Shown here piece after piece: positions 1-8,396 of a DNA stretch of 36,851 nt. Under the pieces are notes generated by a model, which worked only from the letters and a program-made list of their open reading frames with translations, was not told where the DNA came from and did no database searches. Position 1 is the stretch's first letter. Each line of letters opens with the position of its first letter. Origin of the DNA: an uncultured Clostridia bacterium (lineage in GTDB: Bacteria > Bacillota > Clostridia > Saccharofermentanales > Saccharofermentanaceae); contig CAMZBB010000017.1 of NCBI GenBank assembly GCA_947304405.1, positions 1-36,851 on the forward strand, written 5' to 3'. A program made the position numbers and the translations under genes.

Positions 1-326
1 GTGCTGCGCTGCATCAGTCCGATCTTTCTTCCGGAAGCAACGGATATGGCAACGGCAAATGTTACGACACCCATTCCTCCGACCTGGATCATGGTAAGTA
101 TTACGCCCTGTCCGAAGCCGGACCAGTATGTCGCGGTATCCTGTACTACCAGTCCCGTAACGCAGGTCGCGGAAGTCGCGGTAAACAGCGCATCGGCAAA
201 GGTTGCGCCCTGTCCGTCGGCAGTTGATATCGGAAGCATGAGCAGTAAAGCACCCAGCAGGATCGCACCCAGAAAGCCGAGTACGATTATCTGCGATGAA
301 GTAATTTTTTTCGGCAGAAATGCCAT
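1..326 (-). CDS. ktrB: KtrB/TrkH-family potassium uptake channel subunit (partial, N-terminal part)
   Basis: Reading the minus strand from an ATG at 326 gives about 108 residues before the window edge. A hydrophobic first membrane segment (about residues 11-35) is followed by a pore-loop sequence containing TSATCVTGLVVQDT and then IQVGGMGVVT. This is the first selectivity-filter region of the Trk/Ktr/HKT superfamily, which forms the potassium-translocating membrane subunit; KtrB proteins normally work with a cytosolic RCK subunit (KtrA), which is not visible here. The ribosome site GGAGGT lies 6 bases before the ATG. The gene starts 15 bases after corA, so the two are probably cotranscribed. 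KtrB rather than TrkH is favoured by the short N-terminus, but the distinction is inference because most of the gene is outside the window. Confidence 0.88.
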   Translation of the reverse strand, partial: MAFLPKKITSSQIIVLGFLGAILLGALLLMLPISTADGQGATFADALFTATSATCVTGLVVQDTATYWSGFGQGVILTMIQVGGMGVVTFAVAISVASGRKIGLMQRS

Positions 327-341
327 GCTTTTACCTCCGGT

Positions 342-1259
342 TCAAAGCCACTTCTTGCGTTTGAAGAAGATCAGGCTTACCACGATTATCAGAATACAGA
401 CACCGATCACTATCGGATATGCGACAGGCGACTGGAATTCAGGCATATAAACAAAGTTCATTCCGTACCAGCCCGCGATGAGGGTAAGCGGCATGAAGAT
501 ACTGGCAACGACTGTAAGAACAGTCATTATCTTGTTCTGCTTCAGGTCGATCTGCGCCTGGCTTAAGTCCCTGATCTGGGCCGTATGGTCAGACAGTGAT
601 GTCGTCATATCGTAAAGGGTCTGCACACGCTGACAGACAAGATGGAAATACCTCTCGTTATCTTCGCGGAAGTATTCGTTCTCATTCTCTTCCAATTCCT
701 GGCTCAGGTCGAGGAGCTGGGCGTAATGGATGCGAAGGCTTCTGATATCGCTCCTGATATCGCTTAATTCCTTCAGGGATTCCTCGGCTTCGCCATCAAG
801 TATGGCATCTTCCATTGAATCGAGCTTCAACTCGAACTTCTCTATGATCTGGTAATCTCTGTGGATGATGCTCTCAAGGAAATCATAAAGGAACCTCTCA
901 AGGCACGGGTTTACGATCTTCTTGGTCTTGGCGATCTTGTCAATTATCTTGGACGCAAAGCCCTCATCGTCAATAAAGACGATCCCCTTCTCATTCAGGG
1001 CAAAGGCAAATCTGTGATACGGGCCGGAAATGTTATCGCGGCTCGGAATGCAGAACGTTCCCGTAAGCGAATCTATCTGGACTTCGGCTCCGGTACTGGT
1101 GATGGAATCAACATTGATATCCCATTCGATCTCAAGATCGAATTTGCGGTTAGACTTGATCCACTCATCGGATCCTATGACTGCAATATATTGAAAAGGC
1201 AGATCATCGAATGTCGAAGGCTCGAATTCCTCGATTCTCTCACCTATTTTGTAGTACAT
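342..1259 (-). CDS. corA: CorA family divalent cation (magnesium) transporter
   Basis: The 305-residue product has the CorA plan: a soluble N-terminal domain, a long helical stretch rich in Glu/Asp/Arg (about residues 125-245), and two C-terminal membrane helices. The signature YGMNF (GMN at about residues 265-267) closes the first helix and forms the pore entrance in the family. The C-terminus is basic (KRKKW), as usual for the cytosolic end. I chose the start at 1259 over an upstream in-frame ATG at 1286 because only 1259 has a Shine-Dalgarno (GGAG, six bases before), matching the spacing in the next gene. It sits between the XRE-AbrB regulator gene (64 bases upstream) and ktrB (15 bases downstream), so this is a small cation-transport operon. 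Mg2+ is the usual substrate; Co2+ or Ni2+ cannot be excluded. Confidence 0.93.
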   Translation of the reverse strand: MYYKIGERIEEFEPSTFDDLPFQYIAVIGSDEWIKSNRKFDLEIEWDINVDSITSTGAEVQIDSLTGTFCIPSRDNISGPYHRFAFALNEKGIVFIDDEGFASKIIDKIAKTKKIVNPCLERFLYDFLESIIHRDYQIIEKFELKLDSMEDAILDGEAEESLKELSDIRSDIRSLRIHYAQLLDLSQELEENENEYFREDNERYFHLVCQRVQTLYDMTTSLSDHTAQIRDLSQAQIDLKQNKIMTVLTVVASIFMPLTLIAGWYGMNFVYMPEFQSPVAYPIVIGVCILIIVVSLIFFKRKKWL

Positions 1260-1322
1260 GCTTTTCTCCGTCCCGTTACTCCTCATTTGATTAATAAAGA
1301 GTTTACCACTAATGGGGACAGT

Positions 1323-1754
1323 CTACCTGTTTTCTTTTGTCTCTTTTTCTATCATGTCCGCAAGAGACAGGAAATACTCGGGTTTGATGATAGCCAGGCC
1401 CTGGCCCTCGTCGCCTAACACAACGAGCTGGTCTCCGGACGAAATATCAAACATTTTGCGGGCTTTCGCGGGGATGACGATCTGGCCCTTGTCGCCGACC
1501 GTGACCAGACCGAACATGTGCTTTCCCTTTGGAGGGACCCCTATCCCCATATGTTCTTCAGTTTCGAAGTTCGCAAGATCATCCAAAGAGACGCCGAAAA
1601 GCTCAGCTAAAAGCCTGCATTTATCAAGGTCGGGAACGGTCTCGCCTGACTCCCACTTGGCTATGGACTGCCTGGTAACCCCGATCTTGTCGGCGACGTC
1701 TTCCTGTGTCAGCTGCTTAATTTTGCGCAGATGTATCAGATTATCTTTGAACAT
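1323..1754 (-). CDS. XRE-family regulator with C-terminal AbrB/SpoVT domain
   Basis: The 143-residue protein joins two DNA-binding folds. Residues 4-60 are a Cro/CI-type HTH (LTQEDVADKIGVTRQSIAKWESGETVP pattern). Residues about 80-125 are a swapped-hairpin AbrB domain with GLVTVGDKGQIVIPAKARK. Between them is a short Gly/Pro linker. AbrB domains dimerise and bind AT-rich sites, so the protein may bind DNA through both ends. The start at 1754 has GGAG seven bases upstream, and the ORF could extend further only by reading into the end of the acyltransferase gene in another frame. It overlaps that gene by 14 bases and precedes corA and ktrB, suggesting it regulates the cation-transport genes or its own operon; this is inferred from position. 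No operator was identified. Confidence 0.87.
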   Translation of the reverse strand: MFKDNLIHLRKIKQLTQEDVADKIGVTRQSIAKWESGETVPDLDKCRLLAELFGVSLDDLANFETEEHMGIGVPPKGKHMFGLVTVGDKGQIVIPAKARKMFDISSGDQLVVLGDEGQGLAIIKPEYFLSLADMIEKETKENR

Positions 1755-2847
1755 GCTTTTTCTCCTTCTTGATGCCCAGCACCGCCCAGCGGTAGAACGG
1801 GATCCTTGAGATGATCTCATAGAGGCCGTAACCGAACACAAATCCTGCGATCAAACTGATGATATAGCAAATAGGCGCCGGCAACAATGAGGGCTTTGCG
1901 AAAATGAGCGCCATGGAAGATATCCCCAGATAATGGAAGACGTAAAGCCCGAAGCTTCTCTTGCTCATCCACTCCGTGAAACGGCTGCTGATGTCACCAT
2001 ATCTTGCAAATCCCGCGAGCATCGCAAGCGAACCGAAATATGAGCATGCCACATAAAGAGGACCGACGTTGACCGGTTTGTCGGCATAGTTCATTCCGCC
2101 CCTGACCCAGAAGTAAAGTACCGAAAAGCCGATGCATAAAGCTATGCCTGAGCACATGAACAAGGCCGCATATTTCTTGAGCTTTTCCATGACTTCATCG
2201 TTCGAGAAAACATAATATCCGAACAGGAAGAAGATCAGATAGTATCCGAATCTGTATACCTGAATGATCGGTGCGTTAAGGACCTGAGCCGCACCCCATG
2301 CCGGGAAGAACAGCAATACGATAAGCCAAAGAGGAGTCTTTGCGCCAAGCTTTAACAGGCGTCCTTTCTCGATCTTTCTGACAAGGACCAGGATCAGGCT
2401 GTAGATCCACAGTAAGTGGCAGAACCAGAGAACGCCGCTGCCTGAAGCCACCATGATCAAAAAGATCACGGGAGCCGGAACGCCCCCATCAGCAAGTGCC
2501 GTAAATGCATCTCCGAACGACATGCTGACATATCCCTGAATGAAATGGAACACAAAAACGCCGATCGTCGAAGGGACCAGGAGCTTCCTCGTCCTGCTCT
2601 TAATGAATTCCTTGGCGGTACGCTTTTCCAATACTATCCTTGAGCTGATTCCCGCCACGATGTACAGGACCGGCATTATCCACGGATAAACAAGATACTG
2701 GAACACGTCGTAGTGCTGCCAGCTGAGGTTGGTGATCTTGCCTACGCCTCCGAGAACTCCTTCTGCGTTATACATGTAAAGGACGTGATAGAGAACGACG
2801 ATCACGACCGTTGCCCATCTGATGTTGTCCAAATAGTGTTTTCTCAT
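1741..2847 (-). CDS. Acyltransferase family 3 (OafA/OpgC-like) integral membrane protein
   Basis: The 368-residue product is almost entirely hydrophobic, with roughly ten membrane helices, and starts with DNIRWATVVIVVLYHV. That matches the conserved first helix of acyltransferase-3 proteins, where the His contributes to catalysis. An Arg-rich cytosolic loop follows (SSRIVLEKRTAKEF...RTRKLL). Family members O-acetylate or O-succinylate cell-surface polysaccharides, glycans or small molecules; the substrate here is not evident. The start at 2847 is supported by AGGTGGG upstream; a longer ORF to 2940 would run through the terminator hairpin of the preceding gene and is rejected. Its 3' end overlaps the regulator gene, so it is probably the first gene of the acyltransferase-regulator-corA-ktrB unit. 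Confidence 0.85.
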   Translation of the reverse strand: MRKHYLDNIRWATVVIVVLYHVLYMYNAEGVLGGVGKITNLSWQHYDVFQYLVYPWIMPVLYIVAGISSRIVLEKRTAKEFIKSRTRKLLVPSTIGVFVFHFIQGYVSMSFGDAFTALADGGVPAPVIFLIMVASGSGVLWFCHLLWIYSLILVLVRKIEKGRLLKLGAKTPLWLIVLLFFPAWGAAQVLNAPIIQVYRFGYYLIFFLFGYYVFSNDEVMEKLKKYAALFMCSGIALCIGFSVLYFWVRGGMNYADKPVNVGPLYVACSYFGSLAMLAGFARYGDISSRFTEWMSKRSFGLYVFHYLGISSMALIFAKPSLLPAPICYIISLIAGFVFGYGLYEIISRIPFYRWAVLGIKKEKKHVQR

Positions 2848-2896
2848 ATATATCCCACCTTCGCAATAATTGTTAACATAAGTGTAAGCGCAAAAG

Positions 2897-2922
2897 AAAC
2901 GGCAGTCCACCAACTGCCGTTT
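2897..2922 (-). terminator. Rho-independent terminator after the lipoprotein gene
   Basis: A perfect 9-bp stem (AAACGGCAG / CTGCCGTTT) with an 8-base loop lies 45 bases past the stop of the minus-strand lipoprotein gene. Read on the minus strand it is followed by CTTTTG, a short T-rich tail. It separates the long minus-strand operon from the acyltransferase-corA-ktrB unit. Confidence 0.75.
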
Positions 2923-2967
2923 ACATTTAAGCTTGATCAATGTTAAGTTTTGTTACCTGTATGGTCG

Positions 2968-4092
2968 TCAGGCGATCTTCTTTTTCACCGAGTCGAAAGT
3001 CCTGCGCCCGGAGCCTGCTCCGCCATAGAAATCGACATAGCCAACGAAACAGAGGTGTCCGCTCTTTCCAATATAAGGATCGATATATTTGTACGATACC
3101 CTTTTGAGGTTTTTCGTTCTGCATTTCTTTGCTTCAGCAGCCGGAGCCGAAGACCCTCCGCCGAAATTCTTATATGTGGTCTTCACCTTGGCAAAGAACT
3201 TTCTGGTAGAAGAGCCGGCAGCCTTGACCAGAGCCTTGTCGCTCATGAGCTTTCCTGACTTGACCGAGATGTTATAGACCTTGTAGTTAGTGTAAGTATC
3301 ATTGTTTGAGATCTTTACCAGGATCGATACCACCTTGCTCGTGATATGGTAGGTGTATGTCACCGAACGGGCAGAGGCGCCCTTTGTGGCGAACCCGTCC
3401 AATTCCTTCTTCATCTTACTGTTGACGGAATTTGTATTCTTGCCGGAAATGGATACTTTCGGGATCTTATAAGGGTGTTTTGAACCGCCGAACGTACTGG
3501 TCTTGTTAACCGCAGTGGAGACCTTGATCTTCGGCTTTGCCGCAGGCTTCACGGTAGGAGTCGTCGAGACCGACGGCTTGATCACCACAGGCGTCGGAGT
3601 CGGCTTCTTATCAATATAATCCCTGATGTTGAGCGTCTCATTCGTACGCACGTAAGAGTTCGACGAGACAACATAGGTCGCTGCATAGGTCTTTCCGGTA
3701 CTCCTGTTGATATAATACCGGAGCAGAGCACCGGTATGCGACTTGAACATAATGACTATCGTTTTCTTATCACTCGATGAGATGCCCCAAGTGCAGGGTT
3801 TTTTGTCTTCATCAAGGATCTTCTGCAGGTTCTTGATCTTGAAATACAGATAATTAGTAAAGCCCGTAAGAGCCTGCTCATCCGTAAGCGGCTCCTGGTT
3901 GGGATCGGTCTCCAGATCGGAGAAAGGGTCTGTTGCCGTAACAGTCGTCTCGGTCGTGGTTACCTGTGCGGGCTGCGTAGGCGGCCTGCTGGGAGAAAAC
4001 ATGTCAAACGAAAAGTTAGAACAGGAGCACAGCGTGACAACGCAAAGGATCAATGACATCACTGTCCCGAAACGTCTCTTCTCAATTCCCAC
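2968..4092 (-). CDS. Secreted lipoprotein with DUF4163/DUF3298-like C-terminal domain
   Basis: The product (about 374 residues) begins with a basic n-region (EKRRF), a hydrophobic core and a lipobox-like LCSC, so it is probably exported and lipid-anchored. A Thr/Pro-rich stretch follows, and a second Pro/Thr linker (TPTPVV...TTPTVKP) separates an N-terminal globular region from a C-terminal domain. That domain (YKIPKVSISGKN...VNSKMKKEL, then strand-rich VSILVKISNN and YNISVKSGKLMS) resembles the DUF4163-DUF3298 region found in PdaC and RsiV. The start is uncertain: a GTG at 4092 has AAGGAG 12 bases upstream, and an ATG at 4059 is the alternative. A TTG at 4164 would overlap the GNAT gene without a ribosome site. 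It is the last gene before a terminator. Function unknown; envelope location is well supported. Confidence 0.72.
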   Translation of the reverse strand: MGIEKRRFGTVMSLILCVVTLCSCSNFSFDMFSPSRPPTQPAQVTTTETTVTATDPFSDLETDPNQEPLTDEQALTGFTNYLYFKIKNLQKILDEDKKPCTWGISSSDKKTIVIMFKSHTGALLRYYINRSTGKTYAATYVVSSNSYVRTNETLNIRDYIDKKPTPTPVVIKPSVSTTPTVKPAAKPKIKVSTAVNKTSTFGGSKHPYKIPKVSISGKNTNSVNSKMKKELDGFATKGASARSVTYTYHITSKVVSILVKISNNDTYTNYKVYNISVKSGKLMSDKALVKAAGSSTRKFFAKVKTTYKNFGGGSSAPAAEAKKCRTKNLKRVSYKYIDPYIGKSGHLCFVGYVDFYGGAGSGRRTFDSVKKKIA

Positions 4093-4160
4093 TATCCCCT
4101 GTAACTCCTTGTAAACATTACATTTTAAGAAAATAATTATATATTCAGCTGCCGGTTCTT

Positions 4161-4667
4161 TCAATCGCGCAGGTTCAGCACCATCTCGATGCAGTTCCAG
4201 GTGCCGACCGGCATCTCGACTTTTTTCTGTCCGTAAGCCTTGAACCCCAGAGATTTGTACAAATGATTGGCACTGGGATTATTCTCGAAAACGCCAAGAT
4301 CGATCTTTGTCGCCTTGAGTTCCTCTTTCGCGTACTTTATCCCGCGTTTGAGCATCTCCTTGCCATAGCCCCTGCCTCTATACTTGGGATCTACGATAAC
4401 AAAACCGAAACGCACACAGGAATCATCTTCTTCATAAGGGTATCTGATTATGAAATGACCCACGGCATTATCATTGTCATCAACAGCAGTAAACGGGAAG
4501 AACCTGCCTTCCTTCACCTGTTCGGAATAACTGATGTTCATTATGTAATCGGGCAGCGGAAACTTATTGAACCTGTCCGCAGACCACTTGTACAGCTCAT
4601 CCTCCGAATGGATCCAGCTGCATATTGTTGTGGCGTCTTCCGATCTGTATTGTCTGATCAGTATCAT
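4161..4667 (-). CDS. GNAT family N-acetyltransferase
   Basis: The 168-residue protein shows the full GNAT fold. The acetyl-CoA pyrophosphate loop is the RGRGYGKEML stretch (about residues 95-104), preceded by the beta-4 strand VRFGFVIVDPKY and followed by LGVFENNPSANHLYKSLGFKAYG, the typical strand 5 / helix 4 region. Such enzymes transfer an acetyl group from acetyl-CoA to an amine; the substrate could be a protein N-terminus, an amino sugar or a small molecule and cannot be read from the sequence. It starts five bases after the Nudix gene, so it is translationally linked in the same minus-strand operon. The start has a weak AAGG about nine bases upstream. Confidence 0.9.
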   Translation of the reverse strand: MILIRQYRSEDATTICSWIHSEDELYKWSADRFNKFPLPDYIMNISYSEQVKEGRFFPFTAVDDNDNAVGHFIIRYPYEEDDSCVRFGFVIVDPKYRGRGYGKEMLKRGIKYAKEELKATKIDLGVFENNPSANHLYKSLGFKAYGQKKVEMPVGTWNCIEMVLNLRD

Positions 4668-4672
4668 GGCAG

Positions 4673-5197
4673 TCAGCCTTCTTTGTCCAGGATTTCTTTT
4701 GCTCTCTTAAGTATCGGCATTTCGCGGTTTGCAATCAAGCGTCCGATCGGTGTCTCTTTGCATTTTTCGTACTCGCTTACGGCTTGCTCATAAGTAAGCT
4801 TCAGCGTGGACATATGGAAATCCTCGATCTCCTGCTGTGTCATGTTGGTCTCGCCGAAAGACTTTATCCTGCAGAGAAAATAGTGATTGATGTTGTGTCG
4901 GTGCAGCAGGTTATAGTAGTCGCTGACAACACCTATCTTGCATATCACTTCAGTCTCCGCGCCAAGTTCTTCCTTGAGTTCGCGCAAGATCGCGGTATCG
5001 GGAGCTTCGCCCGGCTCAATGCCGCCTCCGGAAGTCTCGATCAGAGTTGCCTTGCCAAAGTAATCGTCGCGGTTCACCCTGACAAAATAGAGCAGTCCGT
5101 CATCGTCAAAACATATCGCCCTCGCGATGCTTCTGTCCCGTTCCGTGTATTCAAAGGGCCATTCGTTGTCTTTTAATTCCAGTAAGATCTCCGTCAT
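4673..5197 (-). CDS. NUDIX hydrolase
   Basis: The 174-residue protein carries an intact Nudix box in which G-x5-E-x7-REUxEExG is satisfied by GGIEPGE followed by APDTAIL and RELKEELGA. These Glu residues bind the divalent metal that activates water for hydrolysis of a nucleoside diphosphate linked to another moiety. An N-terminal segment with RDRSIARAICFDDDGLLYFVRVN and a strand YYNLLHRHNINHYFLCRI match other Nudix enzymes of this length. The substrate is unknown; housecleaning of damaged nucleotides is a reasonable guess only. The start has AAGGCGG upstream and lies 13 bases after the metalloprotease gene, within the same operon as two GNAT genes. Confidence 0.9.
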   Translation of the reverse strand: MTEILLELKDNEWPFEYTERDRSIARAICFDDDGLLYFVRVNRDDYFGKATLIETSGGGIEPGEAPDTAILRELKEELGAETEVICKIGVVSDYYNLLHRHNINHYFLCRIKSFGETNMTQQEIEDFHMSTLKLTYEQAVSEYEKCKETPIGRLIANREMPILKRAKEILDKEG

Positions 5198-5210
5198 GTA
5201 GATAACCGCC

Positions 5211-6233
5211 TTATGTCAGTGCATAGTAAACATTCTGCCAGGCTTCTTTGTCCTGCTGAGTCATGGCAAAATCCTTTTCGATAAGCTTTAAGAAATACTC
5301 CAGTTTTGCCTTCATGTGCGGGCACTGATATAGACCCGGGGCAACCTCGTATTTCCACATCCTGAATATGATCAGGTTCTCCATCATTGTCGCACGGTCC
5401 TCATATGAGTTTACCTTGGAATAGCAGTAGTAGAACCATATGTCGTTATTTGAATTGTCCGTGTTGCGGGGAACATAGTGTTCGGTCGTATAACAATACT
5501 TTGGATCCTTCTTGCCCGCAAGGCTGTCTCCATAGGAATTATCGTAAGTAAAGCCCTCCGGATTGAGCTTTGCCCATTCATCCTCTTTCAGAAGGCCGTC
5601 GTGCCGGAGCTTGAAATCAACGATATGCGTAAGCTCGTGCAGGACCGTAGGCACATTGATCACGCCCTGATCCAAAACTTCTATCGTCAGATACAATTCA
5701 TCATCGGTATCACTGGTAAACGCAGGTACGCCTTTCCCGTTCGTTCCGTCTATGGTTATCGTTCCCGTCAGATAGATCTTTAAGATCTTGTGTTTTCCAT
5801 ACGGAAGCTGCTTTAAGAATCCCTTGGGGAGTGCGCCTAAACCCTCGTCCATCGATCTGAGCGCAGCTTCAATGTCCTTAAGATTCGTATTAGGCTTTGT
5901 TCTTAAGGTCTCGTTCTCGTCTTCAAATACAGTCCTGATATCATTGCCGTAAACGATATCGATTCCGTATTTATGCTCCATCTTCGAGACGACCGTCTCA
6001 AGATCATCGTCGTCTTTAAGATCGTATTGGGAGAGGTCCTCGCCGAGATCAATAGGCGGAACCGTGGTTCCGGTCGTAGGCTCGCTTTTCTTTTCCTCCG
6101 TAGTACAGATCGTCGAATCCGTATTGGTCGTCAGGTGCGGCGCCGGGGTGGGCGGACAACCGGTCAACGTGAGCAGAATGCCGGTCAATACGGCAACGGC
6201 TGCGATCTTGCTTATGAACTTTCTGGTATGCAT
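5211..6233 (-). CDS. Putative zinc metalloprotease lipoprotein (HExxH zincin)
   Basis: The 340-residue product has a lipoprotein signal peptide ending in LTGC (Cys26) and a Thr-rich linker (about residues 35-60). The catalytic region contains HELTH at 199-203, the HExxH zinc motif. A Glu about 75 residues later, in the YEDRATMMENL segment (Glu278), is well placed as the third zinc ligand, as in the anthrax-lethal-factor-like (ATLF-type) zincins. Tyr residues between them (NDIWFYYCYSKV) could assist catalysis. It is therefore probably a membrane-anchored extracytoplasmic peptidase; the substrate is unknown. AAGGAG precedes the ATG at 6233. It follows the PlsC-like gene by 11 bases, linking it to envelope functions. 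A non-peptidase role cannot be excluded. Confidence 0.82.
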   Translation of the reverse strand: MHTRKFISKIAAVAVLTGILLTLTGCPPTPAPHLTTNTDSTICTTEEKKSEPTTGTTVPPIDLGEDLSQYDLKDDDDLETVVSKMEHKYGIDIVYGNDIRTVFEDENETLRTKPNTNLKDIEAALRSMDEGLGALPKGFLKQLPYGKHKILKIYLTGTITIDGTNGKGVPAFTSDTDDELYLTIEVLDQGVINVPTVLHELTHIVDFKLRHDGLLKEDEWAKLNPEGFTYDNSYGDSLAGKKDPKYCYTTEHYVPRNTDNSNNDIWFYYCYSKVNSYEDRATMMENLIIFRMWKYEVAPGLYQCPHMKAKLEYFLKLIEKDFAMTQQDKEAWQNVYYALT

Positions 6234-6244
6234 AGTAACTCCTT

Positions 6245-7111
6245 TTAATGAGATCCCTTATATCCGACTCCGTATGTCGTTGTATAGTAATCAACACGCT
6301 TTGAATCGTCAAATACAGGGGGATACAGATTCAGTTCCGGTTCGATGCCGGCCAAGGCACATACGGCTTCGTGGCATCTTACCGTCAGGTCTTTTTCTCT
6401 TTCCTTTGCGTTTAACTCATTATCAGGAAACAACGGTTCGCCCACATGGAGCGTAAACGTTGCTATCTGCTTGAAAATGTGTTTCCTTATCCAACCCGGT
6501 TCACGATAGGAGAATCCCAGAGGCAGGACCGGCTTATTGCTGTCGCATGCAATGTGTGCGGCGCCGCGCTTGAACGGGCGGATCGGCCTGTAGTATTCCC
6601 ACATGCTTCCTTCAGCATAGATGTGAAGCCACCCCTTATCTTCCTGAAGGAGATTTCTGACAGTCTTCAGATATGTCTTCGTTGCGGCGGTGTTGCCTTC
6701 GGGGATCGGGATGCCTCCGACCATGCGGATCAATGTGCCGTTCTCACCGTTGACATTGGGTGCCCATACAAGAAGGTTGGACCTGAAAGGCCGGATCGCG
6801 GTCATGACTGCAATGTAATCCCACATATGCACGTGATTTGCTATGGATACGACACCGTTCTTAAGGGTCTCCCTGTGCTTCTTAATGTTTGCCCTGCCCT
6901 CGATCTTAAGTCCTAATCTTATGGCTGCGATCCAGAAGACAAATGCATTGAGCAGGAAACGGACAACGCCCTGCTTGAACCTGAAAGAAGACGACTTGTC
7001 GATATAAGGATACTTCGTGTCGAAAACATATCCTCTGTTCTTGTACACTTTCAAATAGTGCTTATCCGTCTCTAACGGGTATGGAAACCTGTCGGTCTTA
7101 GGGTCAAACAT
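6245..7111 (-). CDS. plsC: 1-acyl-sn-glycerol-3-phosphate acyltransferase (PlsC family)
   Basis: The 288-residue protein contains the acyltransferase motif I as NHVHMWD (H-x4-D), motif III-like EGSMWE and the following FKRGAAHIACDSNKPVLPLGF, equivalent to the phosphate-binding and acyl-pocket segments of PlsC. A hydrophobic segment (about residues 50-70) should anchor it to the cytoplasmic face of the membrane. It would acylate lysophosphatidate or a related lysolipid in phospholipid synthesis. The EGSMWE variant of the more usual EGTRS suggests a divergent subfamily. I prefer the start at 7111 because CGGAG lies at proper distance; the in-frame ATG at 7138 lies inside the upstream GNAT gene and has no ribosome site. 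The GNAT stop and this start nearly touch. Confidence 0.86.
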   Translation of the reverse strand: MFDPKTDRFPYPLETDKHYLKVYKNRGYVFDTKYPYIDKSSSFRFKQGVVRFLLNAFVFWIAAIRLGLKIEGRANIKKHRETLKNGVVSIANHVHMWDYIAVMTAIRPFRSNLLVWAPNVNGENGTLIRMVGGIPIPEGNTAATKTYLKTVRNLLQEDKGWLHIYAEGSMWEYYRPIRPFKRGAAHIACDSNKPVLPLGFSYREPGWIRKHIFKQIATFTLHVGEPLFPDNELNAKEREKDLTVRCHEAVCALAGIEPELNLYPPVFDDSKRVDYYTTTYGVGYKGSH

Positions 7112-7112
7112 C

Positions 7113-7565
7113 TCATTCTCCGGTAGGGACACCGTCATTTAAGCTCTTGTTGCGGTAATTGAGATTGGTCCTGAGCGAATAACCCTGCGATTCCCAAAAA
7201 GCGTTTGCTCCGTCGTTATCTTTGAAGACCAGGCCGAAGATCTTGTTTATGCCCTCTTTTTTCAGGGCTTCCTCGGCTTCGGAAACAAGCTTTGCCGCTA
7301 TGCCCATCCTGCGGCAGTCGGGATGAACACACATGTGATGGATTATCGCTCTTCTTCCGTCGTGCCCCGTCAGGATGACGCCTATTATCTTCCCGTCCTT
7401 CACTGCCGCGAAACAGGTGTCGGGATTCCTCTTCAGATACTTACCGATCCCCTCGCGCGAATCATCAACCGGATTCAAAGCTCTTCTGCTCTGCTCGGTT
7501 GAATTCCAAAGTTCAAGCAAAGAATCGTAATCATCGATCGTAACTTTTCTGATTTCGTAGTCCAT
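7113..7565 (-). CDS. GNAT family N-acetyltransferase
   Basis: The 150-residue protein has the GNAT core: strand 4 IIHHMCVHPDCRRMGIAAKLVSEAEEAL, in which RRMGIA is the acetyl-CoA loop (RxxGxA), and NKIFGLVFKDNDGANAFWESQGYSLR for strand 5 and helix 4. It resembles small single-domain acetyltransferases with unknown amine substrates. AAAGGA lies just before the ATG at 7565. It lies 15 bases downstream of the MBL-fold gene and runs directly into the PlsC-like gene. It is not a close copy of the other GNAT at 4161-4667: the two share only the fold motifs. Confidence 0.9.
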   Translation of the reverse strand: MDYEIRKVTIDDYDSLLELWNSTEQSRRALNPVDDSREGIGKYLKRNPDTCFAAVKDGKIIGVILTGHDGRRAIIHHMCVHPDCRRMGIAAKLVSEAEEALKKEGINKIFGLVFKDNDGANAFWESQGYSLRTNLNYRNKSLNDGVPTGE

Positions 7566-7580
7566 TTGCTTCCTTTCCGT

Positions 7581-8273
7581 TTATCCTTCACCTTCTACAA
7601 GATCCTTGATGATAATGTCCGTTGAAAGGGCATTCCAGTGCCCCGGCAGACATATCTCCGGACCGATATCCTTAATGGTATCAGCAAGCTTGTTTCCGAG
7701 TTCCTTGTCAAACTTCCAGTCGGGAAAAGTTCCTCCCGTGCAGTCGCCCAATATCAGGACCTTATCCTCAGGCACATAGACCAAAGTAGAGTCGTCGGTG
7801 TGCGGAGCTTCAGCCTGAAAGACCCTTACCGGGCAGTTGCCCGCATCGAGCATAACCTCTCCGGTGAAGGTCGTATCAGCCGTCCTGACTATGACAGGCT
7901 TTCCGTCTTCATATTCATATCCGATCGAAGGATCCATCGCCAAAAAGAATTTTGGGCCCTCTTCATCAAGTCTCTTCTTGAAATCCGCCAGATAACTGTT
8001 GGTCTTTGCATTTGCAAGTGTCAGACCGTTAACCGCATGCATTCCGAACGTATGGTCCCAGTGCCAGTGTGTCAGCACGGTGAGTTTGGGAAGCGGCAGA
8101 TCCTCTTCTTTCAATGCCTTGTAGAAATCTTTGACATGGTCAACAGAGTGTCCGGCATCAACGGCCAGACTCCAGTTGTCTCCCTTTATGTAGCTCAGAT
8201 TCGGGCGGTCCCTTTTCTCTTCGTAAGGAAACACCCAAATCCTCTCGCTGAGCCGTTCCAGTTTCACGTTCAT
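7581..8273 (-). CDS. MBL-fold metallo-hydrolase
   Basis: The 230-residue protein has the metallo-beta-lactamase metal site HWHWDH at 69-74 (HxHxDH), a later His in EAPHTDDST, an Asp in LILGDCTGG and a final His in LPGHWNAL, so both metal ions can be bound. The family hydrolyses thioesters, phosphodiesters, lactones or lactams; this short soluble form lacks a signal peptide and is unlikely to be a secreted beta-lactamase. It is the first gene of the minus-strand run that continues through GNAT, PlsC, metalloprotease, Nudix and GNAT. AAAAGGGG precedes the ATG. A divergent gene starts about 120 bases away on the other strand. Confidence 0.9.
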   Translation of the reverse strand: MNVKLERLSERIWVFPYEEKRDRPNLSYIKGDNWSLAVDAGHSVDHVKDFYKALKEEDLPLPKLTVLTHWHWDHTFGMHAVNGLTLANAKTNSYLADFKKRLDEEGPKFFLAMDPSIGYEYEDGKPVIVRTADTTFTGEVMLDAGNCPVRVFQAEAPHTDDSTLVYVPEDKVLILGDCTGGTFPDWKFDKELGNKLADTIKDIGPEICLPGHWNALSTDIIIKDLVEGEG

Positions 8274-8343
8274 TTCCCCTTTTCCCTTTACACTGCGTTT
8301 TGATCCCGCATCTCCTTATATACTAACACGCGCGCGGGGATGA

Positions 8344-8349
8344 TATAAT
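8344..8349 (+). promoter_or_regulatory. Candidate -10 box of the small membrane protein gene
   Basis: A perfect TATAAT lies about 48 bases before the ATG at 8397. I see no convincing -35 at 16-18 bp, where the sequence is a CG alternation (8328-8337). The 123-bp divergent region also holds the start of the MBL operon, whose own -10 may be the TATATA on the minus strand near 8316-8322. Confidence 0.4.
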
Positions 8350-8396
8350 TAAAAGTGTGTGACCCGCCGGGCCTTTTTACTTTTGGAGGAACCGTT

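Noticed and set aside
1..450. A 149-codon plus-strand open frame at the left edge
   Set aside because: It is antisense to the KtrB-like gene, whose minus-strand translation gives the channel signature and a proper ribosome site.
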